NCBI GenBank assembly: GCA_030549495.1
Contig: JAUIRK010000951.1
Span: 434,001 to 498,000, forward strand
Direction of reading: 5' to 3'
DNA: 64,000 bases
DNA from: Nectonema munidae
Lineage: Eukaryota > Nematomorpha > Nectonematoida > Nectonematidae
The notes under the pieces are model-generated. The model was not told where the DNA came from and did not search any database. It saw nothing but the letters and a program-made list of their open reading frames with translations. The position numbers and the translations under genes were made by a program. Of the stretch, positions 45,754-56,961 are shown in pieces; position 1 is the first letter of the stretch; the number at the start of each line of letters is the position of its first letter.

Positions 45754-48210
45754 ACAGTTTTGCATGATCATTTTCTTTATCTACTGAAATTAAGAACGAA
45801 AATCGCTTATAGCAAGTTTGACTGCATATATGTTTTTTAGATACGGCCTAGCTTAACAGAACGAAAGAAATAATCACAAATAGGTTTTGCATAAACAATT
45901 TACTAGAAAAAAACTGGACAAAGAGAGCAGACTATACAGACTTCCTTTCATTCGAGTGTCGCTCTTTTTTTTTGAAAAAAATTCTTTCTGCAAATTTCCA
46001 TCCTCTTACTTTCTATATCTTTGCCCTTTGTTTGAGGAAAGCTTTGTATCCTACCCCTTTCAGGTATATTTAACCCTTTCGAGCCAAAATGGACACTAAT
46101 GCCCCATGAGTTATACCTCGGTCTTAAAGCATCTTCTTTGATGATTTTTTTATAACTTATAACAGACTATTTTTATTTTATGTGACACTGGCAGAGGGGG
46201 TTACGGTGTCTGAGTTGGGAGTCGAAGATGTTAAAGGGACAGGAGTCGCAATCGCTATCTAATAAAATATAGGAGTCAGGGTCATATTTTTTAATGTTAA
46301 AAATACTTTTTTTATGTCATTATTTTAAATGATGGGAAAAATGCTTAATTTTTCTATGGATTTGGGTTGGTCTTTCTTTAGTCTAAGTCCGAAGTAAGAG
46401 TTTGCGCTAAATATATTATGCTTTGGATTTTTGGCGTCGAAATCGGTGTTAAATATTTTCACTCTGATTCCGCCACCCTGGACATGGGCTGCCTCATTTG
46501 GCCTGAAAGGGCAATCGTATATAAAAATTTTTAGGAGGCTTTTACAAATGGGCTTTTTCAAAATAAAGGCTGATAATAAGTAAAGAACTGGCTGTATTTC
46601 CAAATTTTGTATATTCTTTTGACCCTTTTTTTATTTGCTGTAAATGTTCTTTCAAAGTAGGTCAAATATATACGTAGAAATAATAAGCACACTCGGTGCC
46701 GTGCTTAAAGCCCTTGATGCCCTTTCTTCCTTTAAAGGTGCCGTGCTTGGAGCTCTTAAGCTTTGGGCTGTTTAATTTTGTTTGAAAAATATAAGGTATT
46801 GAAATATTAAGTTTTTGTTTTTATTTCGACCCCTTTTGATATACTTTGGAATAAAAGTTTTATTTTCAAAAATTTAAAGTAATCTAGAAACTTCTTTATA
46901 TTTGATTTATACTTTTCAATTAAAGAATCAAAATGTTATTTTCTTACATCGTTTCTTTCAATTTTGATAAGTGATCAAGCATTCTATCTTTCATTTATCA
47001 TAGAAGTACGTAGAATATTTTTTTTATATATTTCTAGTTTCTTAAACAAAGTTCTGAAATGACGATAGTAACTGATCATGTTAAAAGAATTCTAAATGCA
47101 ATCGATATATAATCTCACGTTGATGAGTGGGCTCCTCTGATAGGTGGTTTCTAGGTGTCCAGAGAGCGGCTCTGAGGAAAGGTTTATTAACACTACTCAT
47201 TAATAAGACACCTGCAATTTTTGAAACTTGAGTCATATCACTAAAAAATGGGAGGATATGAGAAATAATTAATTGAATTGGAAAATATAATAAACAGTTT
47301 TTAAATATTTATCTTTTCTTTTATAAAATGAAGGGTGATTTTAGTGGTTCTTTACCAAAAAATTACGTCTTATTATCATGGCGACGCAGTTAAAGTCGAA
47401 GGCGTTTATGGACTTGTTTAAGTTGGAATAAAAGGAATTTAAAAATGAGAAAAAAACTCCTGTTCATCTCTCCAATAAAAGTTTTGATAAATGATAAGGG
47501 CATATTCTTATTTCACTCTTGAGTTGATTTTTCATATCCATAAATAAAAATAACGTGTCATTCCACTTAAGTTAAAGCGTAGCAGCGTTTTCACAAGGTA
47601 TTAACAGAGCAACCAAGTTTTATTAGAAATGAAGTTAGGATTGGAATAAGCAAATTTTTTTGGAGTTCCCTTTTTTGTTTCGACTTGGCACCTTTGCTCA
47701 ACCCAAATTATTATATTCTTACACTCTTTGTTCCTTGTTTTCTATGCATTAAATGGTTGTGTGTTTATCTCAAAAAGATTAGAGTGGTCGAAAGTTAATG
47801 TTCTTAGAAATTGATTTAAATATAAGTTTTACTTTTTCCTTCCTCATTTACATCTTTTAACTTTTATTCATGCATCTTTAAAGTTCTCAACAACATTTCA
47901 TTTTTATATATTTAAAATATAATTGTAGGAGCACCGATAAACATAGGTTCTTTCAGAAACACAAGGATTTTTTCCAACCCCGCTCGTCACTGTGCTTATA
48001 AGTGGATAATGGACTGTTCATTATCATATAAAAAAGTAAGCTAAAGGTATAGGAATTATTTCGAACTATCTCGATCTTAATCTTTATCGAGAAAAAATGG
48101 AGGAAGACGTGTATGGAATATGGAAGTGTACGCATAGCGAGGTAAAAAGAGGTGAACTTGTTTGTGTGGTGAATGGTTGATTTATGATAGTGTGTGGAGA
48201 TGATATGCCA
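45754..48210. other. No gene seen
   Basis: AT-rich, with the 46190-46290 stretch holding GGAGTCG-type units like those at 59836-60130. The minus frame at 46603-46325 has no recognisable motif. Confidence 0.35.
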
Positions 48211-48360
48211 TTTTCACACTGAATTCGTCCTTTTTCACTTTGAATTCGTCCGCATATTTTTTAAATAAAATTTTTTTATTTCAAATTTGTACGTTAATTA
48301 AAAATACTTTTTGTGAAAAAAAATTAAGAAAATCAATGAAATAAAAATTATCTAACTTTG
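48211..48360 (+). repeat. Left inverted repeat of a putative 7.4-kb element
   Basis: Starts TTTTCACACTGAATTCGTCC then TTTTTCACTTTGAATTCGTCC without its last base, two tandem units, and continues through AATACTTTTTGTGA and AATAAAAATTAT. Its inverted copy is 55445-55600. Confidence 0.7.
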
Positions 48361-48563
48361 ATAATAATTAATCCAGACACGTTTTGTTTAATTTATGTTT
48401 AGTAAGTTGGGAAATTAATTTTTTTGAATTATTTTTCAAATTCTCCATCTTTATAAGTTAAAACGAAATTTAATGTCAGTTTTTAACTGAGTATAATAAA
48501 ACTTTCTCAATTTTTTATGCGTTATTATCAAAAAAGGAATAAAAAATGGTTATTTGACTTTAA

Positions 48564-48694
48564 CCCATTTAAGACCAAGCAAAGCAGACGATATCTAAAA
48601 AAAACGCAGACGATTTATATTCAAAGTCATTGAAAAAAGCAGACGAAGATGAAATTACTTATGTTCCAAAATAGGAACATTGGTCCTAAATGGG
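48564..48694 (-). mobile_element. TTAA MITE, copy 4 (well kept)
   Basis: 131 bp between TTAA at 48560-48563 and 48695-48698, inverted relative to copy 3. CCCATTTAAGACCAAGCAAA at the left end; CCCATTTAGGACCAATGTTC inward from the right. Confidence 0.9.
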
Positions 48695-49234
48695 TTAAGC
48701 ATAATTTTTGAAAATAAATTTTGTTTCAAAATTAAATTATCTTAATTAGTTTTATTCCAAATAAATTGCTTGATTCAAAAATTTGCTTTTTTTAAAAGGG
48801 AAAATTAAAGTAAATTAAAATAAAATCCACAAAAATTAACTGGTTTAAATTATTTATCAAAAATTATTTTCAGCAAAAAGTAATAAAAAATATATAATAT
48901 AAAATAATACAAAATTTATTAAAACAATAAAATTTATATCAAATCTTTATATCAAAATCTGAAATTAAAAAGGAAGACATGAAGCATGTGCAAATAACAA
49001 TTTTAAAAATTCGATTCGAATAAACATGTTCCATAATATAAATAAATAACATGAGATAGCACACATATGAGTTGCTTTTTTGTGCAACTTATTTTGGTTA
49101 AATTTGAATGTTCTCTTTTTAAAAATAAGCAAACTTTTCAAAAAAAAATCATTAAATCAAGCAATTTATTTGGAATTAAACTAATTAAGATAATATAATT
49201 TTGCACCAAAATTTATAAATGTAAAACATTTTAA

Positions 49235-49363
49235 CCCATTTACGAGCAATGTTCCTATTTTGGAACATAAGTAATTTCATCTTCGTCTGCTTTTTTCAAT
49301 GACTTTGAATATAAATCGTCTGCGTTTTTTAGATATCGTCTACTTTGCTTGGTCTTAAATAGG
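49235..49363 (+). mobile_element. TTAA MITE, copy 5 (well kept)
   Basis: 129 bp between TTAA at 49231-49234 and 49364-49367, same orientation as copy 3. Starts CCCATTTACGAGCAATGTTC and contains TTTGGAACATAAGTAATTTC. Confidence 0.9.
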
Positions 49364-50365
49364 TTAAAATAAACATTAAGAACAAAATCGATCTAGAGTG
49401 AGTTTTTCAAATGCTCGTTGTATTTTTTTCCAAATTTAATGAAGTAGTTCGTGCTTTTGAAGTAGGGAGTCTTGTCTTTCAATAAGATTTCTTGGAGAAA
49501 CCCAAGTATCTGGAAATGTTTTGGGTAGTTCAAATCAAAAGCATAATAAAACATGATAAGCAAGAGCATAGTTTTTTATGTTACTGCTAAACGTAAAGGT
49601 CAAGCCATCAGCAATAATTTTGATACCGTTTACATCTCCGTTCTCAATTGAAAGCAAACTTTTTGTAAGGCAACCAACATTTGAAAATTCATCTAAAGGA
49701 GGTTAAAATTAAAATAAATCTGAAGAAATTAAATATGTTGAGAAAGGTTTACCTGTATCTCGTTAAGTAGTTTATTTGTAAAATCGTGTTGATTCTTTAT
49801 TTTTGTCAAATATATGAGCATCTTTAAGTTTTAACTTTAAAGTCAACTTCTGTGAATGTGGGCGAAATTCTTTTTTATATAATGGCAAAATTTGTAATTA
49901 AAAAAGTAATCTATTACTTTCCATGCCTTTAGGGTTAAAAATCAAGAAAGATCTTGAAGTTTTTTTGGTTTTGTTTATCAAAGCTTTCTTGGTTATGTTT
50001 CCATTTCCATCTTAGATTTCTAACCTTTTGAGAAAGTTATGGCCGGAAAAAAATTTAAAAAGTAAAAAAACAAAAGGTAAAATAAATAAAGTGTAATAAG
50101 ATTTGCACCCAAGATTTTTTTCCATGGGGAAAACATACAAGTGTCAAGGTTGTATAGCGCTTCACCAATCATATTATAGTCGTCTTTTGTGCAGAACTCT
50201 TCAAGTGAAAGAACATGAAAAGCCGTCTCCTCAGTTTATTGAATTCTTTCAAAATCTCTTCTTTAAGATCTTGAATTAATTTTGAATATGTTGGAAGCTT
50301 CAATGCACAAACATCCTTTTTTATTAGTCATTAGGTAATGTCAGTTGAGTTTGTATTCTCTAGAT

Positions 50366-52000
50366 CAGTGATTTTCAACGTGGTCAGGTTAACATCTTTG
50401 GCATATGTAGATTCAAAATCTACGTGATGCCATCTTGACAATTGATTCTATTTAGAAAGCTAAGCTGAAACAGCATCAGAAATCAAAGCTTTTTCATCTC
50501 TTGGTAAAGATATGGAATATTTTATGAATAAAAAGGAAAGACAGCCATCAAATTATCTGGCCTTGAATAGAAGATAAATACTGCAAAAGCAGAGAGATTT
50601 AAACTTCTGAAATTATTTCCAATGTTGCAGCATCTCAGGTTTATTGCCAGAAGGCTGTTAAGCGTGCTATGATAGCTTGTGAAAATGAAATTCTAGAAAA
50701 GGATGCTGCATCTTCCGAGTACAATTCCACTTTCAAATGATACTATTACAATAAAGAATGAAATGTCTAATTTTATTGAGGAGAAGTGTGTTTAAATTTT
50801 GCAAAAGACAAAGTTTTCCATCCACGCTTATGAGAGCACAATTCATAAGCAAGCTAATAAAAATGATATAAGGAAAGTAATGTTATTCCAGTGAGGTAAT
50901 GCTGTATTTTAATGAAAATATTGTATAGACTAATTTGATCAATATTGCATCAAATGGGGCTGAAGCCATGGCTGAATAAGTGAAAGCTTTGTTTCTAGAA
51001 TGAAATCTGTTGTTCCTTAGAGCATTTAGTTTTTAAAAATATTGTAGGAGGCACGCAGGGAGCAAAACTCACTGAATGATAGATTTTTTGTGCAATTCTG
51101 TGAAGATAATGATTTTAAAACTGCTGGCTTTACACAGAAATAAGATCCTCGTTAAAAGACCTGAGCCTTAAGAGCTATGAGGATTTGTGGAATCCAGTAA
51201 TCAACTTTTTCATTTTCAAGTAAATATTGAATGTGCTTAACTTGGAGCTGAAAGGTATAGTTCAGATTTAGTCATCTGTGCTGAGAAGATAACGGGTTAT
51301 AGAAATTGAAATCTTGTAAAATTCAGTTTGAGCAAAAAATTGAAAGCTTTTCAAAATTTGAGAGAAGATACACTGATTTATTCAAGATTGATTATCCACT
51401 CTTGTTTGTAGACCTAGAAAATTATAAGCCTTAGAGATGAAGATGTTGAGTTATCTGAAATGCTGTTAAACTTGAAAGAAAATGCGAAACCGAGAAGAAG
51501 AATTGACAAAAAATAAGTTTGCAGGACTAACACTCATAAAAATTCAACACCTAGAAGCAAGCATAATTTCTTTACCTACTATATAATTGGTGGAATCTGG
51601 ATTTCAATCTGTTGTGGATGTTTTCAGTAGAAAATTAAATAAATTCTCAACTATTGAAGAACTATCAGATACCGTATGAGAGAAACATCAAGATCAAGGT
51701 AGGTACTAGCTGAATGAAATAAAGATGAATGACTTCATTAAAATTTATTTTAACCCGTAAACGACCAAAATAATCAGACAATATGTAATGTAAAGCAGAC
51801 GATTTGTATTAAAAAGAATTCATAAATGCAGACGATCATATTTTTATAAAGTCTAATCTGTTCATTAACCGGTTAATATACTGAGTTTATCCTTGTATAC
51901 TAAAATAAATTTTAAAGTGTAAATAAATGGAATCGCTTAAGAGTAAAAGTATGAGTGGTCCATTGAAATTCCATGCACCGAAAAAAGTTGAGAATCACTG
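50366..52000 (+). mobile_element. hAT transposon with perfect 8-bp target duplication
   Basis: Ends CAGTGATTTTCAACG and, inward from the right, CAGTGATTCTCAACT. Flanks are identical CTCTAGAT at 50358-50365 and 52001-52008. Inside, plus-strand remnants include 'YCQKAVKRAMIACENEILEK' near 50650, 'SVVP' followed by 'EARREQNSLNDRFFVQFCED' (51055-51110) and near the end 'LVESGFQSVVDVFSRKLNKF' (51590-51650), the hAT C-terminal dimerisation region. Many stops; clearly dead as a source of enzyme. A TTAA MITE has inserted at 51754-51872. Confidence 0.85.
51754..51872 (+). mobile_element. TTAA MITE, copy 6 (diverged)
   Basis: Between TTAA at 51750-51753 and 51873-51876. Starts CCCGTAAACGACCAAAATAA and contains AAGCAGACGATTTGTATT and GCAGACGATCATA, matching the body of the other copies. 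Confidence 0.75.
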
Positions 52001-54948
52001 CTCTAGATGACTTTCATCAGTAGAGTTTGTTAGGGTAGAACACTCTTTAACAAAGTTCACATTTTTTCTCGCTATATAAATCAAAAGATTTATTTTTTTC
52101 CAAGGACCGAGCTTATTACCAAACAATTTTCTGAACTTCTTCTTGTTGTAAGTTAATCATAGCTATTCCGTCAATATCGTTATCTCAATGTAAATAAATC
52201 ATCATATTCTGAAAAATAAGAAACAATGTCTAACCTTTTATTGGTGATAAGATATTGGAAGGAAATTTCAAAATCTCCTCAACTATTTGTAACAATGTTT
52301 CAAAGTTGAATTGTTCTGCATCATTTGCCAAAGTTTCCATACCTGAATAAAAAACTGTGCCTTTTGTTTTATTTTAGAAGTAAAATACATAATCATATTT
52401 AATATACTTAATTAGTTATGTTAATGTTTAATATTTGCATCGTAGAATTATATATGAAAAACAAAACAATATTGTCAAACATTTAATCCCAACAAAAATC
52501 AACGTTGTTCAACATCACATTGTAAAGCTGATCTTTATAATGATATATTAGCTGTGGCCAATTGTAAATTAACTTATCAATTTCAAGTTTTTTACATAAA
52601 AAAGTATTTGTTTGTATGCGCCTTATAATTTAAAAGTTCGAGTTCTGATGCAAAATCAACGTTATTTTATCAATTATAATAATTTCCTCTAGATACACTA
52701 AGTTTGGTCCTGTTAGAGAATTGAAAGCGAAAACAAAGACATCTCTAAGACCGAAAATTTCCCATTTATAATTTATCAGATATAAAATCGCCTTCCATTA
52801 AATAATCCCCAGATGTTTGCATCTTTTGTAAATTGATTTAAGCACGCCCATCTCTTGTGATAAAAGGCAAGTGACTTTTCGATTTCTTTTCCATTTGATG
52901 CTCTGGAAAACATAATGTTTAGCTTCGAATCTTAAGCACCGCTGGTTACGCCCTTGTCCAAAACGTTGATTTGGTCAGCAAAATGAGTTAAGTAGTGCAT
53001 ATTTGGTGTCATACTTACACCGGGCTATAACAGTTAGAGTTTTTGTTTGTTGTGTATGAGGATATAATTTAATGTATCACCAGAAACTATAGGCGAATAC
53101 ACAACAAAGATATTTTAAAAGTTCAATATAGTTACTCCAGTTTTTATCAACATCAGGAATGATCTCACCAATTAAAAAGGGTAGTACAATCATAAAGTTT
53201 TTCTTTCCACCTCCAGTCATTGGAAAAGTGTTTTTTTAAACTCTTTCTAAAGATGAATGTTTATCGTTCTTGACGTAAATCAAATAGAAAATATTCTAAT
53301 AAAAAAAAGAAAAGTACTTTTAGTTATAAACAAACTCATTCACCATTAGTTTAATTTCAAGCGGTACAACACCATCAATTAAAATATTCATGGTGAAAAT
53401 ATGAAAGCTCACATACAGAACTTCTATGAATTATGCCATATTTCTGAGTAGACCAGTATTTTTTATCATGCATGTTTTCTAATATTTCATACCTGACCCT
53501 ATGCTCTTTTTCATCTCTAAACTTTATTTTGCTGATAGACTGTGTACATTTTGAAGTTCTAAATGCACTATCTCATACTTACACCCTCTTTAAGCCCCCT
53601 ATAAAATTTGCAACCAAAGTATCTCCTAACACATATAAAAGACGACAGCGAATATGTTTGTTTCTGCCACAAATCATAAAATCTTTTCTTCTTTCTAAAA
53701 CTTTAAGACCAGCTATGAAGGCGCCCAAATGAACTTGATCACCAATTTTCTATGGCGATTGTAGTCATATAGTCTATTTTGAAGACTCTCATAATGTAAA
53801 AATAGTTCTTGATATAACTTATGAGGTTTTTAAGTTCTGCTTCTTAACTTTATTGTTGTTTAATCAAATTGTTTTCACTGTGTTTGATTTAGGAACAATA
53901 TTTTTGTATTATGCTTCTCGGATTTTTCATGATTTGAGAGATTGCTGTTTCTTGGAACAATTGTGCAGTGACGAAGTTTACACAATGCTGTCTGTGATCC
54001 ATCATCAACTTCTTTACACCATGGAAATGTTTTTCCCAATTCAAATTGCTATCATAAGGAGCTTTCATTTTTTTTGAAGGCATGAAAATTGGAACTGAAG
54101 TATGAAGGTGTTATATGATTGTAAATATATGCTGTAAGCTCATTGCATCTTTCAATTAAAAGGCATCCCTGAGCCAATATTTATTTATGCCTGACACTGA
54201 CGCAAGGCATAGTTGCTTAATAAATTATCTTAACACATAACAGAAGGCAATAGATTAAATTAGTTGAATAACTTATTCAAACCTAAAAACAAAAATAGGC
54301 ATCAAAAACTCTTTGACAAAAAGAACGAGAAGGAAATTTATTACTATTCAAAATAAAAGTAAGAATATTTGAGTAAAACCGCAGTTGTGAAAGAAAGTTA
54401 AAGAAGCAAGAAAACAAAATTTTAACACCTGACATTAAAAAAGAAAAATTTAGCAATGTACGTGTCAGATTGTAGGATTATAAAAAAAGTCTAAAAAGCA
54501 ACAAAAAAACAAAGAAGCCAAAACATTTTTCCAACGCCAATAGGACTTAAAAAAGCCAAATTTTTGCATTTTGTCTTCAAAAACCAATATGGCAACCCTT
54601 GTTCGGATCACAATGAAATATTCACAAAAAGTTGAAGATAGAACTCAGTAAAATGGCGCATCTCTCATCTCTTCCCGTCACACTCCATATTTCAAAGAGA
54701 TTGTTGCTAACTTCAGAACAGCGTAGCAACTAATTATACTTTCTACAGAAGTGACATCATATTTGACAAGATTAATGATTATTATTGCCCTCTTTCACAA
54801 CACTTGATTTCTTCTTACTGTATATCTCAATGCACACAGATGTTTATTAGTTCAATGCAACTTCTGAATTCTTATTTTGTCATCTCACAAATTTTTGTTA
54901 TCAAAAGCTCTTACCAGGGAAACGTGACATAAAGAGCAGTGCTTCCCA

Positions 54949-55371
54949 ACCTTTGTTCCGCTAAAATTTTTGCATCTTGCTTATAAAATATTTCAGTTAT
55001 AGAAAATTAAAACTATTTTTGACGTTTTAATTTTATTTTTTGAATACATACACACTCCTTATTATTTTTAATCATTAATTTTTTGATAATAAGTAGAGTC
55101 TGTAATCAATATAGGCCGAAGCATCAATTTCTTTATTTTTAAAAATCGCCTTTGTTCTTTATCCGCTAAATGAAAAAAATGTAAGGCAATAGGGTCTCTT
55201 TTTTGGTGATTATTATAGATAGCTTTGATCATTAAACTTGGACAAATACTGTTGACTTTTCTGCACATTATTTTATCTATTGCTTCAATAATGGATGTAA
55301 CTTTCTTCGTAACTTTGATAGAATGTAAGTTTTATAGTGAGTGGGTCTAAATGATACATATTTTGGTGTAA
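54949..55371. mobile_element. Possible non-autonomous hAT element
   Basis: Left tip CAGTGCTTCCCAACCTTTG and, inward from the right, CAGTGATTCGATACC. Flanking 8-mers do not match, so this is tentative. Confidence 0.35.
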
Positions 55372-55444
55372 GGTATCGAATCACTGCCCTACTGTTTAAG
55401 CACAACAAGGCTGATAATAAGTTTAAAATCTAAACGTCCTTTTT

Positions 55445-55600
55445 ACAGTATAGTTAATTTTTATTTTATCAATTTTCTTAATCTTGTTTTTCTCACAAAA
55501 AGTATTTTAAATTAACAAACTAATTTGAAATAAAAAATTCTATCGTAAAAATATGAGGACGAATTCAAAGTGAAAAAGGACGAATTCAATGTGAAAATCG
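55445..55600 (-). repeat. Right inverted repeat of the putative 7.4-kb element
   Basis: Inverse copy of 48211-48360. The outer end reads GGACGAATTCAAAGTGAAAA then GGACGAATTCAATGTGAAAA. Confidence 0.7.
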
Positions 55601-55788
55601 TATATATTTGTCTGTGTTATTGTATTATGATTGTGTGTAAAATGACAAAGATGTTGAAACCAAACTCTGTTATAATAAATTAAGATAGATGAGATGAAAG
55701 CGAAACTTGCTATTGATTCAGTTTTTTTATCTTTCATAGAAAAGCATGACTCCATAAAATTGAGCTTTAAATATCGAAAATAAAATAT

Positions 55789-56116
55789 TTGTTCCTTATG
55801 TACTGTTTTGATGCTTACATCTCAATCAAAATGTGTTCTCTTAAAGCTCGGTTGATGCCGAAGAAGTATCATCCTTCGTTCATCCTTGAAAAAGTTGATG
55901 CTTCTGAAACAGACTTTCGCTTTGCCCACATAAACTCGCTGTGTGACCTGGAGTCCGTTCACTGGCTCAACCTGTCGCACTGTTCGCACATCGACGACGT
56001 CTGCGTAAGCAATATAGTGAGTAGGCGGCGTTTCGCTGCCTCCATAAAGTATCTCAATCTCTCTTCCTGTCCTTACATTACGGATATCGCAATTTCTCTA
56101 CTTTACCTACTAGATC
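55789..56116 (+). CDS. DMAC2/ATP5SL-like protein, leucine-rich-repeat exon
   Basis: This exon encodes 'LMPKKYHPSFILEKVDASET', 'LESVHWLNLSHCSHIDDVCV' and 'SIKYLNLSSCPYITDIAISL', ending 'LYLLD'. The repeated L..L.LS.C..I.D pattern and the preceding 'P..YH..FI..VD.SET' match DMAC2/ATP5SL and ATP synthase subunit s, mitochondrial inner-membrane assembly proteins (DMAC2 helps assemble the distal membrane arm of complex I). The donor is ATC|GTAAGA at 56117, phase 1. The frame is open from 55789, but an acceptor-like site TTCTCTTAAAG before 55847 suggests the exon may start at 55847. The upstream exon(s) with the import signal are not found. Confidence 0.7.
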
Positions 56117-56387
56117 GTAAGACTTCCTTTTCCATATTCACAATTGAATTAAAATAAACTGGATTTCAAATAAAAAATGATTTTTAAATTAAAAAATTAA
56201 TCTAACTTCAATGTAAAAAACTGACTTTTAGATGAATTTTTAGAAGAATGCTTTTTTACCATGAAGTTCAATTATTATATTTTCATATAGTTCCATTATT
56301 ATTTTAAATTGAAATACAATTTTCATAATTTGATAATAAAAAGATTTTGTCGTTAGAATTTTCGGATTTTCCCAACTGTGTCCCTCT

Positions 56388-56612
56388 TTACTTTTCCATA
56401 GATTTCAACCTCAGAGAAGACCAACGCGGTTGACTTTTTTCGAAAACGACCCATGGACTCCTAATTTTTTTATGCTTTTTTTTGCAAGTACGACAAAATG
56501 CATGGGAAGAACCTAATGTGGATTTAGTAATAATAAATTCAAATTTTTGAATCCATTCTTCTTTAAAACAGTTGTCGTAGCGACTTTTTGTTTTATTTTT
56601 ATTATCACTCAT
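56388..56612 (-). pseudogene. BED zinc-finger fragment of a hAT transposase
   Basis: Minus strand: 'KSRYDNCFKEEWIQKFEFII' then 'KSTLGSSHAFCRTCKKKHKK'. This is the common start of many hAT proteins (family: K...F...WL..F.F....S...HAFC..C...F). The second half of the finger (H.....H) is missing. The CGGTAGAGTTTGCAAC near 56857 could be a hAT tip. Confidence 0.55.
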
Positions 56613-56961
56613 TCTTCAAAAAGTAAAAATTGGTTAACATAATTTAAATAGTCTAAATATTAACGTAAAAACATAAATCGATGAAAAAAGTAAAAAAAAC
56701 AAACAAAATAAATATTAAACACAGGATGCATATGCTCAACGTGTGCCAATAAAAATGTTAGCATTCAAAAGCTGTAAAAATTTTCAAAAAGCGGTACAAC
56801 CCATTTCAAAAACGGTAGACCAAAAAAAAAGTCGAAAATGGGTAGTATACCGCCGCAAGCGGTAGAGTTTGCAACTATGCTTTCTGTTTTCTCGTTTTTA
56901 GTTATTTTTCCATATTAAATTGATAGCTCGAAAAAGTGGTTAATCCAGTTTACACATTTAA

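Larger units (their letters stand above)
48211..55600 (-). mobile_element. Putative large DNA transposon bounded by 150-bp inverted repeats
   Basis: Inferred from the inverted pair 48211-48360 / 55445-55600. The interior has decayed minus-strand coding-like sequence. The only motif I recognise is 'FGQGRNQRCLRFEAKHYVFQ' (complement of about 52980-52915), like a W.MRFE[A/S]KH signature that I recall from transposon-linked proteins of fish and arthropods. Nested inside are a hAT (50366-52000) and three TTAA MITEs. No target duplication was found at the ends, and the class is unknown. It could also be two independent solo repeats. Confidence 0.35.

Noticed and set aside
46325-46603. 92-codon minus-strand frame as a gene
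   Set aside because: No motif, no splice support, no start context; probably chance.
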